This document shows positions 16,862 through 25,601 of a DNA stretch of 64,000 nucleotides, in pieces. Origin of the DNA: Phytoactinopolyspora alkaliphila (GTDB lineage Bacteria; Actinomycetota; Actinomycetes; Jiangellales; Jiangellaceae); assembly GCF_010550695.1 (NCBI RefSeq), contig NZ_JAAGOB010000007.1, forward strand, positions 1 to 64,000. Reading direction: 5' to 3'. The translations under genes and the position numbers were made by a program. Numbering within the stretch: position 1 is the stretch's first letter; every line of letters begins with the position of its first letter. The notes below the pieces were generated by a model. The model saw only the letters and a list, made by a program, of their open reading frames with translations. It was not told the DNA's origin and searched no databases.

Positions 16862-17839
16862 GTGAATCTTCTCAACTACGCGGTGAAGCGCCTGGGCTTC
16901 ATGCTCGCGACTCTGCTGGGCGTCGTGACCTTCACCTTCGTTCTGGTGCGGGCCGCCGGTGACCCCGATCAGGTGATGATCGGACCGGATCTCGACCCCA
17001 GCGTCCGCGAGACATTGCGGGAGGCGTACGGCCTCGACGAGTCGCTGTTCACGCAGTACGTCAAGTTCATCGGCAACGCTGCCACCGGGGACCTCGGCAC
17101 GTCGTTCCAATACCGGGCACCCGTGGCGGACGTGCTGGGCGAGAAGCTGGTCAACACGCTGTTGCTCCTGCTGCCCGCCTTGGCCCTGGGCATGGGGCTG
17201 GGCATGGTGCTCGGTGTGCTGGCGGGCGCGTTCTGGGGCCGGCCGCTGGACGCGGTGATCACTCGGTTCGCGCTGCTGGTGCGCGCCGCGCCGCTGTTCT
17301 GGGTGGCCACCCTGGTGCTGCTGCTCTTCAGCTACACGCTGGGCTGGTTCCCGTCCGGCGGGATGTTCGACCCCGGCTCCGGCGCGGGAGAGAGCTTCAC
17401 CGCTCGGGTGCTGTCGCTGGAGTTCCTGCGGCGGCTGGTGCTTCCCCTGGGTGTGACCGTGCTGCTGATCATGGTGTGGCCGTTGCTGACCATGCGCACC
17501 GCCATGCTCGATGTGATGAAGCAGGACTTCATGCAGGTGCTGGAGGCTGCGGGCATGTCGCGGACGCGCATCCTGTTCCGCCACGGCGCCCGCAACGCGC
17601 TCCTGCCGGTGGTGAGCCTGATGCCGTCCATGATCGGATTCCTCGTCGGCGGCCAAGTGGTGGTCGAGACGGTGTTCTCGTGGCCCGGCATGGGCCGGGA
17701 GCTCGTGGCGTCGGTGGATGCCTTCGACTACCCGGTGCTCCAGGGTGGCTTCCTGCTGACCGCCACCGTGGTGATCGTCGTGGGGGTCCTGGCCGATATC
17801 GCCTACGCGTACCTCGACCCGCGAGTGAGGCTGACATGA
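16862..17839 (+). CDS. ABC transporter permease, DppB/OppB type
   Basis: 325 residues, about six membrane helices (first at residues 12-30; others about 100-123, 135-160, 190-212, 250-275, 290-312). The binding-protein-dependent permease EAA-type motif appears as EAAGMSRTRILFRHGARNA, and VVVETVFSWPGMGRE is typical of DppB. GTG start with a GGGGG site. It lies 37 bases after the binding protein and overlaps the next permease by four bases. It forms the pore with the DppC partner. Confidence 0.92.
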   Translation: MNLLNYAVKRLGFMLATLLGVVTFTFVLVRAAGDPDQVMIGPDLDPSVRETLREAYGLDESLFTQYVKFIGNAATGDLGTSFQYRAPVADVLGEKLVNTLLLLLPALALGMGLGMVLGVLAGAFWGRPLDAVITRFALLVRAAPLFWVATLVLLLFSYTLGWFPSGGMFDPGSGAGESFTARVLSLEFLRRLVLPLGVTVLLIMVWPLLTMRTAMLDVMKQDFMQVLEAAGMSRTRILFRHGARNALLPVVSLMPSMIGFLVGGQVVVETVFSWPGMGRELVASVDAFDYPVLQGGFLLTATVVIVVGVLADIAYAYLDPRVRLT

Positions 17840-18759
17840 CAGCACCGACGCCGCTGGACCAGGCGCTGCCGGCAACGTCCGGTACCGACGAGCCGCCCGA
17901 CCTCCGCCCGCCCAGCTCCTGGAAGCTGGTGTGGAGGGACCGCCGGGCGCGGGCCGGAGCCGTCGTTATCCTGCTCTTCGCGCTGGTGGCGCTGCTGGCC
18001 CCGCTGATCGCGCCGTACCATCCGCTGGAGCGGCTCGTCGGGCCGGACGGTGACCTGCTGCGGCTGCAGCCGCCGTCGCTGGAGCATCCGTTCGGGACCT
18101 CGAACTACGGCCGGGACCTGTTCAGCCAGGCCATCTGGGGTACTCGTCGTACTTTGCAGGTGGGCGTGATCGCCGCCGTGGTCGCGGTGGTGATCGGCAC
18201 CAACATCGGCCTGATCGCCGGGTTCGCCGGCGGCTGGGTGGAGCAGGTGCTGATGCGGCTGAACGACGCCGCGCTGGCCCTGCCGTTCGTCCCCCTGGCG
18301 ATCGTGCTGATCGGCACGCTGGGCCGCAGCGACGTCGTCCTCATCATCGCGATCGCCCTGGTGTTCTGGCGAATACCGGCCCGGGTGGTGCGCGCGGAGG
18401 TGCTCGTGCTGAAGGAGCTGGGCTTCGTGCGCGCGGCGACCTGCGGCGGCGCGACCCGCCGGCGCATCCTCTACCGGCAGATCGCCCCGAACATCCTCCC
18501 GTACGCCTTCCTCTACGGCATGCTGCTCACCGCCGAGGCGGTGATCGCCGAGGCGACGCTGAGCTTCCTCGGCTTCGCCCCGCGAGACGCACTGTCGCTG
18601 GGAACCATCATGTTCGACGCCTTCAGCTCGCAGCAGATCAGGCAGGCGTGGTGGTGGCCTTTGTTCCCGGGCCTGATGATCATGGCCTTCGTCGTCGCCG
18701 TCTCGTTGCTCAGCGAGGCCTACGAGCGGCTCCTGTCCCTGGAAGGGGTGGACCGATGA
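17836..18759 (+). CDS. ABC transporter permease, DppC/OppC type
   Basis: 307 residues with a proline-rich cytoplasmic N-tail, a first membrane helix near residues 41-62, the LEHPFGTSNYGRDLFSQ motif that marks DppC permeases, further helices, and the EAA-type loop RAATCGGATRRRILYRQIAPN. A late motif EATLSFLGFA is also family-typical. ATG overlaps the upstream stop (ATGA), and its own stop overlaps the next ATPase in the same way, so translation is coupled across the operon. Confidence 0.92.
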   Translation: MTAPTPLDQALPATSGTDEPPDLRPPSSWKLVWRDRRARAGAVVILLFALVALLAPLIAPYHPLERLVGPDGDLLRLQPPSLEHPFGTSNYGRDLFSQAIWGTRRTLQVGVIAAVVAVVIGTNIGLIAGFAGGWVEQVLMRLNDAALALPFVPLAIVLIGTLGRSDVVLIIAIALVFWRIPARVVRAEVLVLKELGFVRAATCGGATRRRILYRQIAPNILPYAFLYGMLLTAEAVIAEATLSFLGFAPRDALSLGTIMFDAFSSQQIRQAWWWPLFPGLMIMAFVVAVSLLSEAYERLLSLEGVDR

Positions 18760-19595
18760 CGTCCCTGCTGGAAGTAGCGAACCTGACCGTGCGCTTCGCC
18801 CGTGGCGACGGCGGCGCGGCGGTGAGCGACGTGTCGCTGAGCGTGCACGAAGGCGAGACCCTCGGTGTCGTCGGGGAGTCCGGGTGCGGCAAGACCACCA
18901 CCGCCCGTGCGGTCCTGCGGCTGCTCCCCCGGGGGACAGCGGTGAGCGGGTCGGTCCGGTTCGGCGGCCGCGATCTGCTGGGCATGCCGAAGCGAGAGCT
19001 TCGCCGGCTGCGGTGGCACGAGCTGGCCCTGGTGCCGCAGTCGGCCATGAACTCCCTCGATCCAGTCCGCACAGTGGAGAGCCAGTTCATCGAGATCATC
19101 CGGGTGCACGTCCGCTGCTCCCGGCGCGAGGCCCGTCGCACGGTGCACGCCGCGCTCGCCGACGTCGGCATCGATCCGGACCGCGGATCGTCCTATCCGC
19201 ACCAGTTCAGCGGCGGCATGCGCCAGCGAGCGCTCATCGCGATGGCGACGGTCCTGCGGCCGCGGCTGCTGATCGCCGACGAGCCCACCACCGGCCTCGA
19301 CGTGATCGTTCAGGACCAGGTGCTGCGGACCCTGGAGCAGGTGCAGCAGCGGCACGGCCTCGCGGTGCTGCTGGTGACGCACGACCTGGGCGTCGTCGCC
19401 GAGATGTGCGACCGGATAGCCGTCATACGTCAGGGAGAGATCGTGGAGGTGGGAACGGTGTCCGAAGTGATCCTGAATCCCCAGCACGAGTACACCGCCC
19501 GGCTGATCGCCGCGGCCGGGCATCATGCGCAGACGACGGCCGAAGAACGCGCGGTGGCGCTCGCGTCGACACCGGGCACGGAGCGAGACCGATGA
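18756..19595 (+). CDS. ABC transporter ATP-binding protein, DppD type, shortened
   Basis: 279 residues, shorter than the usual 320-350. Walker A GESGCGKTT, Q-loop VPQSAMNSLDP, signature FSGGMRQR, Walker B LLIADEPTTGLD and switch His in VTHD are intact. The usual C-terminal Cys-rich oligopeptide extension is absent: after HEYTARLIAAA the protein runs into a short Ala/Glu-rich tail. Four-base overlaps on both sides. It pairs with the ATPase at 19592, which does keep the Cys-rich extension. Confidence 0.9.
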   Translation: MTSLLEVANLTVRFARGDGGAAVSDVSLSVHEGETLGVVGESGCGKTTTARAVLRLLPRGTAVSGSVRFGGRDLLGMPKRELRRLRWHELALVPQSAMNSLDPVRTVESQFIEIIRVHVRCSRREARRTVHAALADVGIDPDRGSSYPHQFSGGMRQRALIAMATVLRPRLLIADEPTTGLDVIVQDQVLRTLEQVQQRHGLAVLLVTHDLGVVAEMCDRIAVIRQGEIVEVGTVSEVILNPQHEYTARLIAAAGHHAQTTAEERAVALASTPGTERDR

Positions 19596-20617
19596 GCGCC
19601 GGCAACGGCACGGCCGGCATGCCCGCGGTGTCGGCCGACGACGTGAACGTGGAGTTCGGCACCGCGCGCGGCCTGGCGGCGCTGCTGGCCGAGCGTCGGA
19701 TCCGGGTCCTCGAAGACGTCAGCTTCGCCATCCAGCCGGGGGAGATCCTCGGCCTGGGCGGGGAGAGCGGCTCCGGGAAGAGCACCGTCGCGGGTGTGCT
19801 GTGCGGCCTGGTCGGCGTGAGCGCGGGCCAGGTGCGGGTGGGCGGACAGGACGTCACGCACTTCTCGCACCGCGAATGGCGCGGGGTTCGCACCGAGATC
19901 CAGCTGATCTTCCAGGATCCGTTCGAATCCCTGAACCCGCAGTTCACCGTCTTCGCCTCGGTCGCCGAGCCCTTGGTGTCGCTCGGCCTGTGTGCCAAGG
20001 ACGAGCTGGTGCCCCGGGTGATCGATGCCCTGGACAAGGCCGAGCTGAGGCCCCCGTCGGCCTACCTGAATCGTCGCCCCACGTCGTTGTCCGGCGGCGA
20101 GCGGCAGCGGGTCGCGATCGCCCGGGCGCTCGTCGTGAACCCGTCGGTGCTCGTCGCCGACGAGCCGGTCTCGATGCTGGACCCCACCACCGCCGTCGAG
20201 ATCACCTCGCTTCTGCGCCGCCTCGCCGACGATCTGGGCGTGGCGATCCTGCTGATCTCGCACGACCTGAAGCTGCTGGGCGGTGTCTGCGACCGGGTCG
20301 GCATCATGTACCTGGGGCGGCTGGTGGAGACCGGCTCGGCGTCGGATGTGCTCCGGCACGCCAAGCACCCGTACACCAAGCTCCTCGTGTCCGCCGTTCC
20401 CAACGTCGATCCGCGGCTGCGCCGGCCCAGAGTGGTGCTCAAAGGCGCACTGCCGTCTCCCGCTCACCGTCCGTCGGGGTGTCCCTTCCATCCTCGCTGC
20501 CCCATCGCCGATGGTGGCGGCTGCGCCACGACGGTCCCGGAGTTGACCGGACAGGCGCATCGATGCGCCTGCCACCGCGCCGGTGAGATACCGGACGCAG
20601 AGAGGAGTTACCAGTGA
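19592..20617 (+). CDS. ABC transporter ATP-binding protein, DppF type
   Basis: 341 residues. Walker [11 protein letters not shown]-loop IFQDPFESLNPQFTV, signature LSGGERQR, Walker B VLVADEPVSMLD, switch His in ISHD, and the C-terminal Cys-rich segment GCPFHPRC ... GGGCA ... RCACH. The N-terminus has an insertion (LAALLAERRIRV) between strand one and Walker A. ATG overlaps the DppD stop, and its stop overlaps the aldehyde dehydrogenase GTG start, tying transport to catabolism in one transcript. Confidence 0.9.
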   Translation: MSAGNGTAGMPAVSADDVNVEFGTARGLAALLAERRIRVLEDVSFAIQPGEILGLGGESGSGKSTVAGVLCGLVGVSAGQVRVGGQDVTHFSHREWRGVRTEIQLIFQDPFESLNPQFTVFASVAEPLVSLGLCAKDELVPRVIDALDKAELRPPSAYLNRRPTSLSGGERQRVAIARALVVNPSVLVADEPVSMLDPTTAVEITSLLRRLADDLGVAILLISHDLKLLGGVCDRVGIMYLGRLVETGSASDVLRHAKHPYTKLLVSAVPNVDPRLRRPRVVLKGALPSPAHRPSGCPFHPRCPIADGGGCATTVPELTGQAHRCACHRAGEIPDAERSYQ

Positions 20618-22140
20618 CGGACACCCTCGCCACGAGCACGGCCGCTGGACCACCTGACGGGCTGCCGGCCGACCTGCCTGGCGATCTGCTGGGCGACCTG
20701 CCTGGCGACCTGCTGATCGGCGGCGACTGGGTCTCGCGGGTCACCGACGGCCGGGTTTTCGAGGTCACCGACCCGGCCACCGGCGAGGTGGTGGCGACCC
20801 TGCCGGACGGCGGCGCCGCGGAGACTCAGGCCGCGATCGACGCCGCCGACGCCGTCCGGCAGAGCTGGGCGGGCACCACAGCCCTGGAACGCTCGGCCCT
20901 CCTGCGTGACGCGGCGCAGCGGATGCGTGCCGACACCGAGCGGCTGGCTCGCCTCATCACCCTCGAGCAGGGCAAGCCGCTGTCCGAGAGCCGTGGCGAG
21001 GTCGCCTATGCGGCGTCGTTCTTCGACTGGTTCGCCGAGGAGAGCCGCCGGGTGATGGGAAGCATGGTGCCCGCGCCCAGGCGAGACAAGCGCATCCTGG
21101 TCTCCAAGCGTCCGGTCGGGATCACGGCCGCCATCACGCCGTGGAACTTCCCGGCCGCGGCGATCGCGCGCAAGCTGGCGGCGGCGCTCGCGGCCGGATG
21201 CCCGATGATTGTCAAGCCTTCCGAGCTGACGCCGCTGACCGCGCTGGCGCTCGGGCGGGTCTTCGAGGACGCGGGCCTGCCCGCCGGCGTGCTGTCCGTG
21301 GTGGTCGGATCGGATCCTGCGGCGGTGGCGGGCCCCCTGATGTCCGACTTCCGGGTACGCGCCGTCTCGTTCACCGGTTCGCGGCCCGTCGGCGAGCTGC
21401 TGATGCGGCAGGCCGCGCCGAGCATGAAGCGGATCACGCTCGAGCTGGGGGGCCAGGCGCCGTTTATCGTCTTCCCCGACGCCGACATCACCGCAGCCGC
21501 CGACGGCGCGGTGGCCTCCAAGATGCGGAATATGGGCCAGACGTGCGTGTGCGCGAATCGCTTCTACGTCCACGAGCATGTGGCGGGGGAATTCCAGGAG
21601 GCACTGGCCGAGCGGTTGCGCTCGATGCCGGTGGGCAACGGGTTCGACGACGGGGTCCAGATCGGCCCGCTGATCAACCAGGACGCCGTGGAGAAGGTGG
21701 ACGCGCACGTCGACGACGCCCTGCGCGGCGGAGCCACGCTGGTCCTGGAGGGCGGCAGGGACGCCGGCTCATCCGGGCACTTCTACCGGCCGGTGGTGCT
21801 CAGCGGGGTGACCGAGAGCATGCGGGTGGTTCAGGAGGAGACCTTCGGGCCGGTGTCGCCGATCATGACCTTCCAGACCGAGGACGAGGTGGTACGGCGG
21901 GCGAACGCGACCGAGTTCGGGCTGGCCGCCTACTGCTACACCCGGGATCTCAGCCGCGTGTTCCGCCTGGTCGACCGGCTGGAATTCGGGATTCTCGGCA
22001 TCAACGACGGCGTCGTGTCCACAGCCGAAGGCCCCTTCGGCGGAGTGAAAGGAAGCGGATTCGGCCGCGAGGGCGGCACCGTGGGGATCGACGAGTTCGT
22101 CGACTCCGTGTACGTGTCCATCGGCAACGTCCATGACTAG
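20614..22140 (+). CDS. NAD(P)-dependent aldehyde dehydrogenase, succinate-semialdehyde dehydrogenase type
   Basis: 508 residues. ITPWNFPAAAIARK (cofactor site), FTGSRPVGE, catalytic Glu in LELGGQAP and catalytic Cys in MGQTCVCANR are all present, with ETFGPVSPI and GGVKGSGFGREGG at the C-terminus. GabD-like enzymes share this pattern; the aldehyde oxidised here is not known. GTG start overlaps the upstream ATPase stop. The N-terminal tail contains two copies of a DLPGDLL unit (20677-20715), an apparent tandem duplication outside the fold. Last gene before a strong hairpin. Confidence 0.88.
   Translation: MTDTLATSTAAGPPDGLPADLPGDLLGDLPGDLLIGGDWVSRVTDGRVFEVTDPATGEVVATLPDGGAAETQAAIDAADAVRQSWAGTTALERSALLRDAAQRMRADTERLARLITLEQGKPLSESRGEVAYAASFFDWFAEESRRVMGSMVPAPRRDKRILVSKRPVGITAAITPWNFPAAAIARKLAAALAAGCPMIVKPSELTPLTALALGRVFEDAGLPAGVLSVVVGSDPAAVAGPLMSDFRVRAVSFTGSRPVGELLMRQAAPSMKRITLELGGQAPFIVFPDADITAAADGAVASKMRNMGQTCVCANRFYVHEHVAGEFQEALAERLRSMPVGNGFDDGVQIGPLINQDAVEKVDAHVDDALRGGATLVLEGGRDAGSSGHFYRPVVLSGVTESMRVVQEETFGPVSPIMTFQTEDEVVRRANATEFGLAAYCYTRDLSRVFRLVDRLEFGILGINDGVVSTAEGPFGGVKGSGFGREGGTVGIDEFVDSVYVSIGNVHD
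20677..20715 (+). repeat. Short tandem duplication inside the aldehyde dehydrogenase tail
   Basis: Two adjacent units of about 21 bases, each encoding GDLPGDLL-like residues, differ at a few bases. In frame, so the reading frame is preserved; likely replication slippage in a non-structural tail. Confidence 0.6.
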
Positions 22141-22177
22141 GGCTGCCCGTGCGCCCTGGTGGCAGCTCACCCGCCCG

Positions 22178-22233
22178 CCCTTTGCAATGCGCACACCGGC
22201 GCAACGATGCGTCCGTGTGCGCATTGCAAAGGG
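22178..22233. repeat. Perfect 19-bp inverted repeat with nested hairpin
   Basis: Arms 22178-22196 and 22215-22233 are exact reverse complements (CCCTTTGCAATGCGCACAC), with an 18-base loop that itself contains CGCA-ACGA-TGCG. It lies 38 bases after the aldehyde dehydrogenase stop and 90 bases before the FAD oxidase start, both on the plus strand. There is no T-tract, but actinobacterial terminators often lack one. It is either a terminator/attenuator or a mobile palindromic element. Confidence 0.85.
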
Positions 22234-22323
22234 GATCGAAGTGGGACCGAACGTGGGTGCGGGGTGGGTGCGGAGTGAGTGCGGAAGACATGAAGGTGGG
22301 ACAGGGATGAGAGGTTTGAACAC

Positions 22324-23469
22324 GTGAACTATGACGCAGACGTGGCCGTGATCGGTGTTGGGTCCATCGGCAGCATGGCGCTGTGGCGGTTGGCCAGCCG
22401 CGGCGTAGCCGTGCACGGATTCGAGCAGTACGGCGTGCCGCATGACCGCAGCGCGATGGGCGGGGAGTCGCGGATGTTCCGCAGCACGAGCCCGCGGGAG
22501 CCGGTGTACGTGTCCTTCGCGGCGGAGTCGCTGGCGTTGTGGCAGCAGCTGGAGGCCGAGACCGGGCAGCGGGTCCTGCGGCTCAACGGAGAGCTGGTGC
22601 TCGGCCCCGAGACCGCGCCGCACATCGTCAACGTGCTGGAGTCCGTGCGGGCCTACGGCCTGGAGCACGAGCTTCTCGACGAGCGTGACATCGCCCGCCG
22701 CTACCCGCAGCAGCGGATCCGCCCCGGCGACATCGGCATCCTCGATCCCCACGCCGGGTTCCTCCGGCCGGAACTGGCGGTCCTGGCCGCGGCCCGGCGC
22801 GCGGGTGCGCTCGGCGCGGTGCTGCACGCTCACACGCCCGTGCTTCAGGTGGAACCCGACGCCGACGGAGTCACGGTCACCACCACGGAGCGCGCGCACC
22901 GTTACCAGCAGGTGGTCCTCGCGGGCGGTCCCTGGGTAGACCGGCTGGCGCCGCAGTTGCGAGGCAAGATCCAGGTCAGGCGGCCGATCCAAGTGTGGTA
23001 CGCGGTGGACGATCCGCCGGCGTACACACCTGAGCGCTTCCCCATCACGCTGCGTCCCGAGGACGACGGCTTCTACGCCTTCCCCAGCCTGGACGGCGTC
23101 ACGGTCAAAGCTGGCCCCACCGGCCCGTTCAAACAGGTGGTGCCGGACCCGGATCAGCTGGACCGCACGGTGGGCATGGACGAGGTCCGCACCCTGAACG
23201 AGATCATCAAGCGTGACCTCCCCGGACTGCACCCCGACCCGATTCGCGTCTCCGCCTACATGGATGGTTACACCGCGGACAACCGGCCGATCGCCGGGCA
23301 CGCGGACAGCAGTGATCGCGTGGTGATCCTCGGCGGCTTCTCCGGCCTCGGCTTCAAGTACGCCACGGCGTTCGGCGAGGCTGGCGCGGAACTCGTCGTC
23401 GACGGCGCGTCCAGGTTCGACCTCAAGCCGTTCTCCCCGGACCGGGAGCTGAGCACATGGCCGAGCTGA
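22324..23469 (+). CDS. FAD-dependent amine oxidase, sarcosine oxidase / N-methyltryptophan oxidase-like
   Basis: 381 residues; GTG start, GAGAGG upstream. DAO-fold FAD motif VIGVGSIGSM at the N-terminus, SAMGGESRMFR (where monomeric sarcosine oxidases contact flavin), LAGGPWVD and the C-terminal GFSGLGFKYATAFGE. The covalent flavin Cys of sarcosine oxidase and SolA (pattern C-x-Y-T) is Asp314 in DGYTADNRP, so FAD is probably not linked at that position. Family chemistry: oxidises a secondary or N-methyl amine to imine with H2O2. It overlaps the next PLP-enzyme gene by 13 bases, so the two are coupled. Confidence 0.8.
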   Translation: MNYDADVAVIGVGSIGSMALWRLASRGVAVHGFEQYGVPHDRSAMGGESRMFRSTSPREPVYVSFAAESLALWQQLEAETGQRVLRLNGELVLGPETAPHIVNVLESVRAYGLEHELLDERDIARRYPQQRIRPGDIGILDPHAGFLRPELAVLAAARRAGALGAVLHAHTPVLQVEPDADGVTVTTTERAHRYQQVVLAGGPWVDRLAPQLRGKIQVRRPIQVWYAVDDPPAYTPERFPITLRPEDDGFYAFPSLDGVTVKAGPTGPFKQVVPDPDQLDRTVGMDEVRTLNEIIKRDLPGLHPDPIRVSAYMDGYTADNRPIAGHADSSDRVVILGGFSGLGFKYATAFGEAGAELVVDGASRFDLKPFSPDRELSTWPS

Positions 23470-24803
23470 CCGGACCGGAGGTGGACCACAGGGCGGGACG
23501 GCCGGGAACTGAGCCGGGGGCCGCCGAGCAGGGGGTGGGAGCTGAGCACGTGGCGGAGCCTGCCCGTGAAAGAGGCGTGCCGGCTGACGCCGCGTTCGTG
23601 TTGCGATGCCCCCGCTGCGGCCGCGACGGGACCGGCACGTCCGGATGCCCGCACTGCCGCGCCGAGGGTGTGGCAGTGAACCTCGAACCGCCCCTGGCGG
23701 ACCTGACCGCGCATGATCTCGCGGCCTTCCCGGGCGGCCCGTGGGGCTGGCGGGAGACGGTGCCGATCCCCGGCGGCGCGGCCGTGGTCACCTTGGGCGA
23801 AGGAAACACGCCCAACGTCTGGCTTCCTCCGCGCCCGGACGGCCGAGGAGTGTGGCTGAAGAACGAGGCCGCCAACCCGACCCTGACGCACAAGGACCGG
23901 TATATGGCCGCCGCCATGGCCACGGCGCGAGCGCAGGGGTTCGAGACGGTGATCGCGGCGTCCAGCGGCAACGCCGGTGCGTCTGCCGCGGCCTACGCCG
24001 CGAGAGCTGGGCTGCGCTGCGTCGTCGTCACGAAGAGCTCGCTGCCGCCCGCGATTCACGCGCAGATCCTCGCCGCCGGCGCGGTGGTGGTGGGCTTCGA
24101 CGACAGCGTGGCCCGCAACAACACCATGCGGCAGGCCGTGGAGCAGCTCGGCTGGTTCCCCCTGACCAACTTCGTCGAACCCGGCGCGGGCGGGCATCCG
24201 TACGCCATCGAGGGGCTGAAGAGCATCGCCTACGAGCTCGCCCGCGATTTCGGCGACGAGCTCGGCGCGGTCGTGGTGCCGACGTCGCGGGCGGACCTGC
24301 TCAGCGGGGTCAGCCGTGGTTTCAAGGAGATCGTGGCCGCAGGCCTGCTGCGAGCATGTCCGCGTCTGATCGCGGCCGAGCCGAGTGTCGCTCCGGCGTT
24401 CAGTACGGCCCTGGCGCGTCCGGGCTTGCGGGATCAGGAGACCACCCAGATTCCCTACGTGGGTAGCGCGGCGTTCTCCATCGGCAGCGATGTCGCCAAT
24501 TGGCAGGGGTTGCAGGCGCTGCGGGACAGCGGAGGAGAAGCGGTCGCTGTCGACGAGGCCACCTTCCTCGACGAGTACCGCCGGTGCGCGGCCGAGGACG
24601 GGATCTTCATCGAGGCGTCGTCGGCGGTCGCCGTGTCGGTGGCCCGTGGCGTGGCCGGTCCAGGCACGGTCGTGGCGCTCGGTACGTCGTCGGGGTTGAA
24701 AGACTTGGACCTGGCCCTGCGTGGTGCACCGGATCTGCCGGTCATCGAGGAGAATCTCGACGAGCTCCAGCGGGTGGTGGCCGACGCGGCGAAGCGTGCG
24801 TGA
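23457..24803 (+). CDS. Threonine-synthase-like PLP enzyme (fold type II) with zinc-ribbon N-terminus
   Basis: 448 residues. After a 40-residue variable tail there is a zinc ribbon CPRC-x9-CPHC, then the PLP domain: Lys146 in NPTLTHKDR, ASSGNAGAS (PLP O3 contact), and a long C-terminal half. The usual glycine-rich phosphate loop (TGGGG) reads VPTSRADLLSG, an unusual form. Threonine synthase, cysteate synthase and diaminopropionate lyase share this fold, so beta-elimination or replacement is likely but the substrate is open. Coupled to the FAD oxidase gene by overlap; end of the catabolic island. Confidence 0.75.
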   Translation: MAELTGPEVDHRAGRPGTEPGAAEQGVGAEHVAEPARERGVPADAAFVLRCPRCGRDGTGTSGCPHCRAEGVAVNLEPPLADLTAHDLAAFPGGPWGWRETVPIPGGAAVVTLGEGNTPNVWLPPRPDGRGVWLKNEAANPTLTHKDRYMAAAMATARAQGFETVIAASSGNAGASAAAYAARAGLRCVVVTKSSLPPAIHAQILAAGAVVVGFDDSVARNNTMRQAVEQLGWFPLTNFVEPGAGGHPYAIEGLKSIAYELARDFGDELGAVVVPTSRADLLSGVSRGFKEIVAAGLLRACPRLIAAEPSVAPAFSTALARPGLRDQETTQIPYVGSAAFSIGSDVANWQGLQALRDSGGEAVAVDEATFLDEYRRCAAEDGIFIEASSAVAVSVARGVAGPGTVVALGTSSGLKDLDLALRGAPDLPVIEENLDELQRVVADAAKRA

Positions 24804-24836
24804 TCGGTGGGGATTCTGGCCGGTGACCGGGCGGTG

Positions 24837-25496
24837 TCACACTGGCCGTGAAGATCTCCGTGGGGAAAACAGCCGGGTGTGGTGCCAGAGGGCGCGGAGG
24901 AGGGTAGGCGGCGAGACCTCCAACTCGGCGGCGGCCTGGTCGAGCAGGTGGCGGGCCTCAGTGGACGTCACCGCCCGGCCGAGGGCCTCACGTACGTACC
25001 GGACCGTGCGTGCGTCGGGCCTGGTGCCGTTCACGCCGAGGAGCATGAGGAAGTGTGCCCACGTCGCCGGGCCCAGGCCGGGCACGGCGGTGAACGCACG
25101 CCGGTGAGCGGGGGAGGGCTGGGCGAGATCGGCGGCGCGGCGCACCCCGGCGTAGGCCAGGTTCCGGGCCGCGTGGGTGATCGCCCAGCTGGCCGGCAGA
25201 CCGCCGGGGAGGATCTGCCGGCTGTCCAGGACCGCGGCGAGGTGGACCGGGCTGGCCATGGCCAGTCGCCGCAGATCGTCGGGCCGGGCGGTGTTCCGCT
25301 CGGTGCTCCACCGCGCGGCCGACGTACCCGCGGCGTGGTGTGTGCGACCGCCCCGGGCACGGACGGACAGGACGGCCTCGATCAGGGCAAGCTCGATTCG
25401 CCCGGTCCGGCCACCGGGTCGTGACCGCCACGCGCGCGGCAGGTCGTTGTCGATGGTCTTGGCGAGCAGGGTGATGTCGTGGGGATCCGCAGCCAT
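24837..25496 (-). CDS. HhH-GPD-like DNA-repair-fold protein
   Basis: 219 residues. A helix-hairpin-helix with VPGLGPATWAHFLMLLG followed by TRPDARTVRYV resembles the HhH-GPD region of endonuclease III-type glycosylases, including an Asp in the expected place, but the Cys cluster and the rest of the glycosylase are not obvious. ATG 25496; convergent with the PLP-enzyme gene, 33 bases apart. Enzymatic activity is uncertain. Confidence 0.6.
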   Translation of the reverse strand: MAADPHDITLLAKTIDNDLPRAWRSRPGGRTGRIELALIEAVLSVRARGGRTHHAAGTSAARWSTERNTARPDDLRRLAMASPVHLAAVLDSRQILPGGLPASWAITHAARNLAYAGVRRAADLAQPSPAHRRAFTAVPGLGPATWAHFLMLLGVNGTRPDARTVRYVREALGRAVTSTEARHLLDQAAAELEVSPPTLLRALWHHTRLFSPRRSSRPV

Positions 25497-25601
25497 GGTG
25501 GTCCTTCAGCGTTCGCGGCCGTGATGTGACGGGCGCAGCTTACAGGGGCCACGTTGCCGGCGACGCCATTGTGTGTTGCGCCGGCATGATGGAATCGTGG
25601 C

